DNA of 64,000 nt from Bacteroidales bacterium UBA2287 (GTDB lineage: Bacteria; Bacteroidota; Bacteroidia; Bacteroidales; Tenuifilaceae). Below are positions 54,395-62,148 of this stretch, piece after piece. Position 1 is the stretch's first letter, and the number at the start of each line of letters is the position of its first letter. The stretch spans positions 1 to 64,000 of the forward strand of contig DDWL01000038.1 in the NCBI GenBank assembly GCA_002345675.1, given 5' to 3'. Under the pieces are notes generated by a model that was given only the letters and a program-made list of their open reading frames with translations, had not been told where the DNA came from and did not search any database. Made by a program: the position numbers and the translations under genes.

Positions 54395-55273
54395 ATGAAT
54401 AGTAAGTTTAAAGGCTTGGGAGTTGCAATGGTTACTCCCTTTACAGTTGAAAAAGAAATTGATTACGATGCCACTGAACGAATGGTGGAGCATCTCGTTG
54501 GTGGAGGTGTTGACTACCTAGTATTACTCGGCACAACAGGCGAGTCGGTTGTTTTAAGCGACGATGAAAAGAAGGATTTTGTTGAGTTTGTAATCAAGAA
54601 AAACGATGCCCGAGTTCCCGTAGTTGTTGGAATGGGTGGTCACGATACTGCAAAGTTGCTAAAAAGCATTAAGCAGTTCGATTTCGATGGAGTCGATGCA
54701 ATTCTTTCGGTAACCCCATACTACAATAAACCAACGCAAAAAGGATTAGAATTACACTTTAGGGCAGTTGCTGCCCAAAGCCCAGTTCCTGTAATTCTGT
54801 ACAATGTTCCTGGTCGCACAGGCATTAATATGACTGCCGAAACAACACTTAAACTGGCGCACGAAGTGCCAAATATTATTGCAATTAAGGAAGCTTCGGC
54901 TAACCTAAATCAGCAAAGTTACATTTTACGCGATCGCCCCGATCATTTTCTTGTTATCTCGGGCGACGATGGCCTTGCGCTTCCTCAGCTTTGCATGGGT
55001 ATGGATGGAGTTATTTCGGTTGTTGGCAACGTTTTGCCCAACGAGTTTTCGCAACTGGTTACATCGGCAATGAACGGGAAACTCGAAATTGCTCGAGAAT
55101 TACACTATAATCTTATTGAAATTATCGATACACTATTCCTCGAAGGTAATCCTGGTGGGGCAAAAGCAGCGCTTTCAATTCTAGGTGTTATCGAAAATAA
55201 TCTTCGCCTTCCGCTTGCACCAATAAGCGATACACTTTACTATAAGTTGCAAATTCTTTTAGAAAATCGGTAG
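54395..55273 (+). CDS. dapA: 4-hydroxy-tetrahydrodipicolinate synthase
   Basis: 292 residues, usual length. TIM barrel with the Schiff-base Lys165 (NIIAIKEASAN), Tyr137 (LYNVPGRTGINM) and the Thr pair in LLGTTGESVVL. Condenses pyruvate with aspartate semialdehyde in lysine and diaminopimelate synthesis; cytoplasmic. Conserved order ligA, DUF6913-like gene, dapA. The sequence gives no evidence of feedback-site loss. Confidence 0.96.
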   Translation: MNSKFKGLGVAMVTPFTVEKEIDYDATERMVEHLVGGGVDYLVLLGTTGESVVLSDDEKKDFVEFVIKKNDARVPVVVGMGGHDTAKLLKSIKQFDFDGVDAILSVTPYYNKPTQKGLELHFRAVAAQSPVPVILYNVPGRTGINMTAETTLKLAHEVPNIIAIKEASANLNQQSYILRDRPDHFLVISGDDGLALPQLCMGMDGVISVVGNVLPNEFSQLVTSAMNGKLEIARELHYNLIEIIDTLFLEGNPGGAKAALSILGVIENNLRLPLAPISDTLYYKLQILLENR

Positions 55274-55377
55274 TGTTGCTTTATAATTTGAAACTATTAC
55301 ATGAGTTTGCTGTTTAAGTATTTATATTTTTTGCAACAACTATAAAAACTAAAAAATAATATTAAACACATAAACCT

Positions 55378-56370
55378 ATGGCAAATTTATCGACAACCTA
55401 TATGGGCCTTAAACTAAAAAATCCCATAATAGCATCAAGTTCAGGGTTAACTGGAACTCTAAAAGATTTAGTTGAACTCGAAAAGAGTGGGGTAGGCGCT
55501 ATTGTTCTTAAGTCGATTTTCGAAGAGGAAATAATTTCCGAAACCGAAGATAACTTAAACAAAATGAATGCAAGCGGCTTTATTTACCCCGAAACAATGG
55601 AGTACTTCGATTTCGACGAAATGGAAGACCCTGTGGCAAACTACTTAAAGTTAATTGCCGATGCAAAAAGCGAAGTTAGCATTCCAATTATTGCAAGTGT
55701 TAACTGCGTAACTGCCGATAAGTGGCCCGATTTTGCCAAGCGTATTCAATCTGCCGGAGCCGATGGCATTGAACTTAATATTTTTGCGCTGCCAACCGAT
55801 ATGAACCGTTCGGCAACCCAAAACGAAGCGCTTTACTTCGATATAATCGAAAGAGTTTCGAAAGCTACCACATTGCCCATAGCTATAAAAATTAGTCCCT
55901 ATAACTCATCGCTGGCCAATTTTATTAAAAAATTAAGCGAAACAAAGGTAAAGGCAATTGTACTGTTTAATCGCTTTTATAGCCCCGACTTCGATGTAAA
56001 TAACTTCGAATTTACTTCAACAAGCGTATTTAGCACCCCAGCCGAAATTGCATTGTCGTTGCGTTGGGTTGCAATAATGTCGGGACGAATTGATACAGAT
56101 TTATCTGCATCAACAGGTGTACACGATGGTTTAGGTGCCATTAAACAGCTGCTTGCAGGAGCACAAACAGTTCAAGTTTGCTCAACCCTTTACCGTAACG
56201 GCTTTGCAAAAGTTGAAGATATTTTGAAACAAACCGAGGAGTGGATGAATGAAAAGGGCTTTAACGATATTGAACAGTTTAGGGGTAAAATGAGTCAGGT
56301 TCGTACTTACAACCCTGCGGCATTCGAAAGAGTTCAGTTTATGAAGTATTTTCGCGATATGGATCGCTAA
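55378..56370 (+). CDS. dihydroorotate dehydrogenase-like protein
   Basis: 330 residues with the FMN-binding barrel of class 1 dihydroorotate dehydrogenases: MANLSTTYMGLKLKNPIIASSS-type start, IPIIASVNCVTADKWPDFAK, GADGIELNIFALPTD, LPIAIKISPYNS and the phosphate-binding C-terminus GAQTVQVCSTLYRNG. The usual catalytic Cys/Ser loop is not clearly kept, and the family is annotated as 'dihydroorotate dehydrogenase-like' rather than PyrD, with no pyrK beside it. It may reduce or oxidise another substrate. Preceded by a 104-bp gap without a clear promoter and followed by a terminator. Confidence 0.85.
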   Translation: MANLSTTYMGLKLKNPIIASSSGLTGTLKDLVELEKSGVGAIVLKSIFEEEIISETEDNLNKMNASGFIYPETMEYFDFDEMEDPVANYLKLIADAKSEVSIPIIASVNCVTADKWPDFAKRIQSAGADGIELNIFALPTDMNRSATQNEALYFDIIERVSKATTLPIAIKISPYNSSLANFIKKLSETKVKAIVLFNRFYSPDFDVNNFEFTSTSVFSTPAEIALSLRWVAIMSGRIDTDLSASTGVHDGLGAIKQLLAGAQTVQVCSTLYRNGFAKVEDILKQTEEWMNEKGFNDIEQFRGKMSQVRTYNPAAFERVQFMKYFRDMDR

Positions 56371-56428
56371 CTTTTTAAACCCTTTTAGCTTTATATTGTT
56401 AATATAAATTGAAGGTTGTTGATAATAT

Positions 56429-56461
56429 GGACTACCCTGCATGGGTAGTCCGTTTATATTT
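56429..56461 (+). terminator. rho-independent terminator
   Basis: Perfect 9-bp arms GGACTACCC (56429-56437) and GGGTAGTCC (56443-56451), loop TGCAT, followed by the T-rich GTTTATATTT. It ends the dihydroorotate-dehydrogenase-like gene. Confidence 0.8.
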
Positions 56462-56464
56462 TAG

Positions 56465-56472
56465 TACCTTTG
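56465..56472 (+). promoter_or_regulatory. -7 element of the TPR gene
   Basis: TACCTTTG (56465-56472) matches TAnnTTTG exactly and lies 21 nt before the ATG at 56494. No good TTG is found at the -33 position because the upstream terminator hairpin lies there. Confidence 0.5.
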
Positions 56473-56493
56473 TAAAGTTAAAAAAACGAATAA

Positions 56494-57897
56494 ATGAGGG
56501 AAGAGAACGAGTTCATATTCGGAGAAGAGGAAACACTGGACATTGTGCAGCGCTATGAAGATATGCTAAAGCATAATCAAAGTTTTTTCTTCGATGTAAT
56601 TGAATTTGAGAATATTATCGATTACTACCTTACAATCGATAAAACAGGTCACGCCCTCGAAGCCGCCAATATTGCCCATCGAATACACCCATACTCAACT
56701 GAAATTCGAATGCGCAAGGCCGAAATGCTTACCATCGAGGGTAAATTCGATGAAGCACTTGGTATTCTTCAAGTTCTTTCGAAAATTGAGCCCGATAACA
56801 GCGATATACACTTTTTACTTGGCCAAATTTTCTTGGGCAAAGACGATTTCAAAAGAGCCGAAGATTACTTTAGGCAATCGATCAGAACTGCTGCCGAAGA
56901 TTCTGATATTAACTTGCTAACCAGAATAGCCTCCCTTTTTCAAGATCGCGATGAGTACCGAATTGCTATTAAGTACTTTCAAAAAGCGTTAAGTAAAGAA
57001 GAGCAAAACCTTCACATTCTTTTTGAACTTGGTTACTGCTTTGAACAAATTGACGATTTAGAAAAGAGCATACAGTACTATAATGCGTACCTCGATATAT
57101 ACCCATTTGCTACTAATGTTTGGTACAACTTAGGCATAGTATTCTCTCGCCTTGGAAGGTACGATGAAGCACTCGAAGCTTACGACTACTCGGTTGCAAT
57201 TATGCCTGCAAATAGTTCGGCACTACATAATTACGCTTCAACTCTAATTGCTTTAGAGCGCTATACTGAAGCAATCGAAAGTCTTTATGAACTAACAGAA
57301 CTTGAGTCGTCGAATCCAAAGATTTTTTGCTCCATTGGCGAGTGCTACGAGAAATTAAATAATTTCCCCAAAGCCCTCGAGGCTTACCAAATGAGCCTTT
57401 CAATTAATCCAACTTTTGCCGAAGCGTATTACGGAATTGGATTGGTTATGCTCGAGGACAAGCAGTTCGAAAAAGCGCTCGACCTAATTCGTCAGGCAAT
57501 TAAACTCGACGAAAATAATTACGACTTTTGGTTAGGCCTTGGTAAAACATTATACGAACTTCATAAGGTCGACGAAGCACTCGATGCATATCGCGAAGCA
57601 ACGCTCCTAAACCCCGAAGAGCCCGATGGTTATTTAGGTGTAATTGAAATTCTCTTGTATCTCCAAAAGTTCGATGAGGTTGAAATGCTTTACAACGAAA
57701 TTTCCAATCAGTTTACCGACATTCCTTTACTTAAAGTTATAAGAGCTGCCGCTCAGTACCTTGCTGGAAATCCATTCGAATCGCTTGTGTCACTAAGGGA
57801 AGCCAAACAAATGGATCCCGAATCTGTACTCGATTTCTTCGAACTTGTTCCAAATTTTTTGGACTCGTCCTTTACCGATAAGATTAAGTCGATTTAA
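56494..57897 (+). CDS. tetratricopeptide-repeat protein
   Basis: 467 residues, almost entirely TPR units of 34 residues from about residue 40 to the end (for example ALEAANIAHRIHPYSTEIRM, EALEAYDYSVAIMPANSSAL, ALEAYQMSLSINPTFAEAYY, EALDAYREATLLNPEEPDGY); about ten repeats. Acidic N-terminus (REENEFIFGEEE). No signal peptide or membrane segment, so a cytosolic scaffold. TPR proteins bind other proteins; the partner is not shown by the sequence. It has its own promoter element and stands between the dihydroorotate-dehydrogenase-like gene and mgsA. Confidence 0.9.
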   Translation: MREENEFIFGEEETLDIVQRYEDMLKHNQSFFFDVIEFENIIDYYLTIDKTGHALEAANIAHRIHPYSTEIRMRKAEMLTIEGKFDEALGILQVLSKIEPDNSDIHFLLGQIFLGKDDFKRAEDYFRQSIRTAAEDSDINLLTRIASLFQDRDEYRIAIKYFQKALSKEEQNLHILFELGYCFEQIDDLEKSIQYYNAYLDIYPFATNVWYNLGIVFSRLGRYDEALEAYDYSVAIMPANSSALHNYASTLIALERYTEAIESLYELTELESSNPKIFCSIGECYEKLNNFPKALEAYQMSLSINPTFAEAYYGIGLVMLEDKQFEKALDLIRQAIKLDENNYDFWLGLGKTLYELHKVDEALDAYREATLLNPEEPDGYLGVIEILLYLQKFDEVEMLYNEISNQFTDIPLLKVIRAAAQYLAGNPFESLVSLREAKQMDPESVLDFFELVPNFLDSSFTDKIKSI

Positions 57898-58040
57898 AGG
57901 TTGTCTTTTCATTACTCCCAATACCTTATCGATTTCATTAGTTAACCTCATGTTTTTAATTGGTTTAGTACGGGTATTTAACGTTTACTTAATGGGTAAT
58001 TAGTTATCCTTTATTTTCTTTACACACTTATACAATTGAA

Positions 58041-58526
58041 ATGAAACATACAAAAAATATAGCCCTTGTGGCTCACGATAATCGAAAAAAGGATATGGTT
58101 GAATGGGTTGAGTGGAACTGGTTTAAACTACTTAAACACAAGTTAATATGCACTGGAACTACAGGCAAACTTGTTGAGGAAGCCCTTAAGCGTATGCATA
58201 GAGATGAGGCTAAAAAACGATCTTCGATATTAATACTAAAGTCGGGACCTCTTGGTGGCGACCAGCAGCTGGGCGCTATGATTGCCGAAGGCAATATCGA
58301 TATACTAATTTTCTTCTGGGATCCAATGCAGGCTCAACCTCACGATGTTGATGTTAAAGCGCTTTTAAGGTTAGCCAGTGTTTATAATATTCCTACTGCC
58401 ACTAACCGATCAACGGCCGATTTTGTTATTAGCTCCCCATTACTCGACCACGAGTACGAGCCAAAACTAAAGGATTATGAGGAGTACATAAACAGAAGCC
58501 TTGAGGAGGAACCTCAAATAATTTAA
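58041..58526 (+). CDS. mgsA: methylglyoxal synthase
   Basis: 161 residues. MGS-like fold with NIALVAHDNRKKDMVEWVEW, TGTTGKLVEEAL and the catalytic Asp74 in SGPLGGDQQLGAMIAEG (Asp71 in E. coli), plus FFWDPMQAQPHDVDVKALLR with His101 and Asp94. Converts dihydroxyacetone phosphate to methylglyoxal and phosphate, a bypass used when phosphate is low or sugar phosphate accumulates. Cytoplasmic. Converges with the minus-strand gene at 58533 with only 6 bp between the stops. Confidence 0.95.
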   Translation: MKHTKNIALVAHDNRKKDMVEWVEWNWFKLLKHKLICTGTTGKLVEEALKRMHRDEAKKRSSILILKSGPLGGDQQLGAMIAEGNIDILIFFWDPMQAQPHDVDVKALLRLASVYNIPTATNRSTADFVISSPLLDHEYEPKLKDYEEYINRSLEEEPQII

Positions 58527-58532
58527 TAGCCT

Positions 58533-59285
58533 CTACTTATTAGCCTTCTTTATTTCGCTAATTGTCCACCTTAGCCTTTTTGCATAAAATGGACTCGCAT
58601 TTTCCGAAAGGTATTCAACAGTGTCTTCAAGTTTTGGAAGCGCAATGCAACCCATTGAGATTATTGTTTCGAGGACTTTTTCAGGTTCTTTGGGTCGTGC
58701 AGTAGTAAAAAACCTTTCGACTAAAAAGTCGATGGCAGGTTCGCCAATTTCTTTAAGTGCGTCGTAGTTGTCGGCAAAAATGTGATAAATTATTTCCGAT
58801 TCAATTTGGGAATGCTTAAAATTTGGGTGTTTTTCGTTTAGTATCGAAAATGCCATTCTTCGAACATTAAGGTCGGCGCTAAGTAGAAGTTTACTTAGGT
58901 TTTCGGGTTCGAGTAGTTCAATTTTCGATTGTATTTCTGACGAAATTACCGATTTTCCTTCGTCTTTTTTGCGCATAAATATTTGAGCCTTTCGAAAAAG
59001 GCTACCGTTTGCCGATACCATTACAAGCACAGGAATTCCACCCGTATAGTAAAAAATATCGTTAACCTTTAGGGGTATTTCCTTTAGAATTGGAATGTCG
59101 GAAGGTTTAAGCCACCAGTACTCGTTTAAAACATCGGGGAAATTTTTTTTCCCTTGGAAACGAGCTGCCTCTAAGTCGAAGCCTAACCTTACCTCGACAA
59201 TGTCGCCTTTTTGAAAACGCGATGAGTATCGGAATGAGTAGAATTCGTTATTCCTATGGTCGAAGTTATATTGATCAAAATCCAT
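58533..59285 (-). CDS. HEAT-repeat-like protein of unknown function
   Basis: 250 residues. The N-terminal half (about 1-120) is mixed alpha/beta with FQKGDIVEVRLGFDLEAARF and VNDIFYYTGGIPVLVMVSAN. The C-terminal half is helical with HEAT-like units (LSKLLLSADLNVRRMAFSIL, LKEIGEPAIDFLVERFF, KVLETIISMGCIALPKLEDTV). No signal peptide. I do not recognise a named family and assign no function. Its promoter side faces sfsA's 3' end; the 136-bp gap 59286-59421 shows no clear feature. Confidence 0.75.
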   Translation of the reverse strand: MDFDQYNFDHRNNEFYSFRYSSRFQKGDIVEVRLGFDLEAARFQGKKNFPDVLNEYWWLKPSDIPILKEIPLKVNDIFYYTGGIPVLVMVSANGSLFRKAQIFMRKKDEGKSVISSEIQSKIELLEPENLSKLLLSADLNVRRMAFSILNEKHPNFKHSQIESEIIYHIFADNYDALKEIGEPAIDFLVERFFTTARPKEPEKVLETIISMGCIALPKLEDTVEYLSENASPFYAKRLRWTISEIKKANK

Positions 59286-59421
59286 TTTAACGGTTCTGAG
59301 TAACCAAATTTGGGTAGTAAATATAAGTAAAAGATGTAATTTTTAAAAAGGAGAGATTATATATTTTCATTTTAAATAACCGAAAATATAATATTAAACT
59401 GATTGTAAGGGTAGTATGGTT

Positions 59422-60120
59422 TTATTTGCTTAGTGTAAACGGAAGTTCGCCTAGCGGATTTATTCCGTTGGGGGTTACAATTACCTGAACGGGAACTATT
59501 TCAACACCATTATTAAAAGCTTCTACGAGTAAGTTGCCGTATTCGGGGTCGATGCTCCATGCGGGAGCAAAAATTTCTACATCGGTTCGCTGAATGGCGA
59601 AAAGAATAACGCTTCGAAACCCCAGCTTGCGAACTTTTATAAGCTCTTTAAGGTGCTTTTGCCCTCTACTGGTTACCGCATCGGGAAACCGAGCGTATGT
59701 GCCGTCTTTAAATGTAACGTTTTTAACTTCAATGTAGCATTTTTCATCGCCTTGCTCGGCGTAAAGGTCAAGGCGGCTTTCGCCAAACTTTACTTCCCTA
59801 ACAACCTTTTCCCACTTTCCTAGAGTTGGTATGCTACCACTTAGTAGAAATTCGTAAATAAACTGGTTTGGGTTTGATGTGTTTATGCCAACCCAACTGC
59901 CGTTTATGCTAATCATTTCCCAAGTGAACTTGGTTTTTCGATTTGGGTTAGGAGCAGGGGAGAGGAAAACATCGGCTCCTTCCTCAATACAGCTAAGCAT
60001 GGAGCCGGAGTTAGTGCAATGGGCAGTAATTACTTCACCACTACTAAGTTTAATGTCGGCTAAAAAGCGTTTGTACCTTTTAATTAGAATTCCTTGAGTA
60101 AGGGGTTGCTTAAAATTCAC
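59422..60120 (-). CDS. sfsA: SfsA family protein (DNA/RNA nuclease)
   Basis: 232 residues, the usual SfsA length. N-terminal OB-like region (LIKRYKRFLADIKLSSGEVITAHCTNSGSM; split motif, with the conserved NSGSM and LSPAPNPNRKTKFTWEM) and C-terminal PD-(D/E)XK-like core with the acidic set SRLDLYAE, CYIEVKNVTF and FPDAVTSRGQKHLKEL. In E. coli SfsA was named for sugar fermentation stimulation and is now annotated as a nuclease; the physiological role is not settled. Cytoplasmic. Lies 24 nt downstream of the OsmC-family gene on the same strand. Confidence 0.93.
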   Translation of the reverse strand: MNFKQPLTQGILIKRYKRFLADIKLSSGEVITAHCTNSGSMLSCIEEGADVFLSPAPNPNRKTKFTWEMISINGSWVGINTSNPNQFIYEFLLSGSIPTLGKWEKVVREVKFGESRLDLYAEQGDEKCYIEVKNVTFKDGTYARFPDAVTSRGQKHLKELIKVRKLGFRSVILFAIQRTDVEIFAPAWSIDPEYGNLLVEAFNNGVEIVPVQVIVTPNGINPLGELPFTLSK

Positions 60121-60144
60121 TTTGGTAATCTAAGTTTTTGAATT

Positions 60145-60564
60145 TTAACTTACTATTCGAATTTCGGTAGTTACGGTCATTGCTTTTTTATAAACAGCAT
60201 TAACTCCGCAGTAGCGCTCCTCCGATAGGTTTACGGCTTTCTCAAGTTTATCCATTGGCAAGTCGTTACCTTTAAATTCGTAGATAATTTTCATCGACGA
60301 GTAGTGCTTTGGATGCTCCTCGGTTTGTTCGGCTTCAACCCAAACCCGCAAACCATCAAATTCAACGCGCATTTTTTTTAGTATCGACACTACGTCCATG
60401 CCAGTGCAACCGGCCAATGCAACTAGCATAAGTGGCTTTGGACGTGGGCCTGCATTGGCTCCACCCGATTCGGGTGCTGCGTCGAGCATTACTTTGTGAC
60501 CATTAACATCGGCTTCGAAAGCCATTTCGCCTTGCCAATCGATATAAATTTGTGCTGTACTCAT
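60145..60564 (-). CDS. OsmC family protein
   Basis: 139 residues with the OsmC fold: beta-rich start (MSTAQIYIDWQGEMAFEADV), helix with Cys53 (LVALAGCTGMDVVSILKKM) and second Cys119 (LSEERYCGVNAVY). The two cysteines are the family's peroxidatic and resolving residues. Members reduce organic hydroperoxides, though many of this YhfA-like type have unknown substrates. Cytoplasmic, probably a dimer. Transcribed divergently from the AlaX-like gene at 60726 and upstream of sfsA. Confidence 0.9.
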   Translation of the reverse strand: MSTAQIYIDWQGEMAFEADVNGHKVMLDAAPESGGANAGPRPKPLMLVALAGCTGMDVVSILKKMRVEFDGLRVWVEAEQTEEHPKHYSSMKIIYEFKGNDLPMDKLEKAVNLSEERYCGVNAVYKKAMTVTTEIRIVS

Positions 60565-60725
60565 AATTATTATTTTTATAGTAATTCAACAGTTAATATC
60601 CGAATAGGTTTAAATTTGCTTTACAATATTAACAAAGAAAACATAAAGTTGGTAGTTTATTTCTTTGTGTATAACCTATTTTCATATTAACTCAATAACT
60701 TAATCAACTTATTCACTTAACACCA

Positions 60726-61172
60726 ATGAGCGAAAAGAATTACGATCCGCGAATGCACTCCGCTGAGCATATTTTAAATCAAACAATGGTTCAAATGTTT
60801 GGTTGTAAGCGCTCAATGAATAGCCACATTGAACGTAAAAAATCGAAGTGCGACTACATTTTAAAGGAACAACCAACAACAACGCAAATTACTGAAATTG
60901 AAAATAAAGTGAACAGTATTATTCAAAGTAATTTGAATGTTAACATTGAATTTGTAGCTAAAGAAGCTGCATCGCAATTTCTCGATTTATCGAAATTGCC
61001 CCAAGACGCTCCCGAAACCCTTCGTGTTGTTCGCATTGGCAGTTACGATGCCTGTGCTTGTATTGGCCCTCATGTGTCGAATACTTCTGAAATTGGACAA
61101 TTTCAAATAATTTCGACCGATTTTAGTAATGGTGTTATTCGAATTCGATTTAAGTTAGCTGGTGTTGAGTAA
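60726..61172 (+). CDS. AlaX-like stand-alone aminoacyl-tRNA editing domain
   Basis: 148 residues matching the second additional (editing) domain of threonyl- and alanyl-tRNA synthetases. Zinc motif HxxxH at His11 and His15 (MHSAEHILNQTM) and CxxxH at Cys112 and His116 (CIGPHV). All four ligands are present. There is no catalytic synthetase domain, so it is a free-standing trans-editing type enzyme that clears mischarged tRNA, for example Ser-tRNA(Ala) in AlaX; it is shorter than AlaX-M and lacks the N-terminal glycine-rich domain. Divergent from the OsmC gene. Confidence 0.85.
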   Translation: MSEKNYDPRMHSAEHILNQTMVQMFGCKRSMNSHIERKKSKCDYILKEQPTTTQITEIENKVNSIIQSNLNVNIEFVAKEAASQFLDLSKLPQDAPETLRVVRIGSYDACACIGPHVSNTSEIGQFQIISTDFSNGVIRIRFKLAGVE

Positions 61173-61308
61173 TAATTGTGTTTTTGATTCATTTTCAACC
61201 TAAACTACTACAATTGTTTTTTGCCTATAATATTTGTACATTGTAACCATAATTTGAGTATTTTTATCAGCGAAATAGGGAATTTTCGTTTTGCAATAAA
61301 TTTTTCAA

Positions 61309-61686
61309 ATGACAAATTACACCTACGTTAGTTGGGATTTAATTAACGAAGTTTCGGATGGAAATCAAGAGCTTATTATCGATTTGGTTAATATGTTCTA
61401 TCAGCAAGTTCCTGTGTACTCCGAACAGTTAAATCATTTGAATGCCACTAAGGATTATATTGCATTAGGTAAACTTGCCCATAAAATAAAAGGATCGGTT
61501 TCGCTTTTAGGTATTACCGACTTAGTAAAAGGAATGAAGGAACTTGAGAGTTTAGCCTCTGAAGGTAGAGAGCCACAACGATATTGTGAGTACATTGATT
61601 TATTTAATACAACATGTGCAAAGGCAACCATTGAACTAAACGATATACTTAACCGAATAAAAATTCATAGCCATGATAAACATTGA
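61309..61686 (+). CDS. histidine phosphotransfer (Hpt) domain protein
   Basis: 125 residues. Four-helix Hpt domain with the phosphorylatable His58 in KLAHKIKGSVSLLG, followed by LVKGMKELESLASEGR. No kinase or receiver fused. Overlaps the start of the STAS gene by 14 nt, so the two are translated together. It is the only Hpt protein in the window and could link the receivers of the signalling island or of other kinases to the STAS protein (inference). Cytoplasmic. Confidence 0.88.
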   Translation: MTNYTYVSWDLINEVSDGNQELIIDLVNMFYQQVPVYSEQLNHLNATKDYIALGKLAHKIKGSVSLLGITDLVKGMKELESLASEGREPQRYCEYIDLFNTTCAKATIELNDILNRIKIHSHDKH

Positions 61687-62014
61687 AAAACTTAACGATG
61701 TACTTGTCGTTTCGTTAATGAACGACAATAAGCTCAATTCTGCCATTTCGCAGCAATTTAAGCAGGAAGTAACCAAAATTATTGACCAGCAAGGAATGAA
61801 AGTTCTTATTAATTTAGGTGGCGTTGAGTATATCGATAGCTCTGGTTTTGGAGCATTACTTTCGGTTTTGCGTGCTTGTAAAACTCACGATGCCCAGCTT
61901 AAACTTTGCAATATTTCGGATGATGTAAAAGAACTTGTAAAACTTCTTCAGCTGCATTCGGTTTTCGATATTCGCGACAGTGTCGACGATTGTTTAAAAT
62001 CGTACAAACTTTAA
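61673..62014 (+). CDS. STAS-domain anti-sigma-factor-antagonist-like protein
   Basis: 113 residues, a single STAS domain. The phosphorylation motif is VEYIDSSGFGALLSVL with Ser56 following the conserved Asp, as in SpoIIAA/RsbV. Members bind anti-sigma kinases in the unphosphorylated form and are reactivated by SpoIIE/RsbU-type phosphatases; one such phosphatase is encoded at 19951. No RsbW-like kinase is in the window. Overlaps the Hpt gene by 14 nt and is closed by a terminator. An alternative role is in cell-envelope lipid asymmetry (MlaB-type), but no mla genes are here. Confidence 0.88.
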   Translation: MINIEKLNDVLVVSLMNDNKLNSAISQQFKQEVTKIIDQQGMKVLINLGGVEYIDSSGFGALLSVLRACKTHDAQLKLCNISDDVKELVKLLQLHSVFDIRDSVDDCLKSYKL

Positions 62015-62022
62015 CTTTTTTT

Positions 62023-62047
62023 AACCGCTTATTCGAGCGGTTTTTTT
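62023..62047 (+). terminator. rho-independent terminator
   Basis: AACCGCT (62023-62029) and AGCGGTT (62036-62042), loop TATTCG, followed by TTTTT. It lies 8 nt after the STAS gene and ends the Hpt/STAS unit. Confidence 0.85.
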
Positions 62048-62094
62048 ATTTTCATTTCAATTATTACCAAATAGTTCCGTTTAGGTTTTCAACT

Positions 62095-62110
62095 CCGATT
62101 CTTAAATCGG
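62095..62110. promoter_or_regulatory. palindrome upstream of creD
   Basis: CCGATT-CTTA-AATCGG, 6-bp arms, 38 nt before the creD ATG at 62149. Could be a regulator site; weak evidence. Confidence 0.3.
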
Positions 62111-62148
62111 ATAAATTAAACCTATTGATAACATAAAACTAAAAGACC

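Noticed and set aside
55274..55377. Promoter upstream of the dihydroorotate-dehydrogenase-like gene
   Set aside because: Several near matches (ATAATTTG, ATATTTTTTG) fail the TAnnTTTG pattern when aligned base by base.
61200..61300. Promoter of the Hpt/STAS operon (ATATTTG near 61230)
   Set aside because: The element lacks the TA of TAnnTTTG at the right position and has no TTG at legal spacing; other matches in this AT-rich leader are no better.
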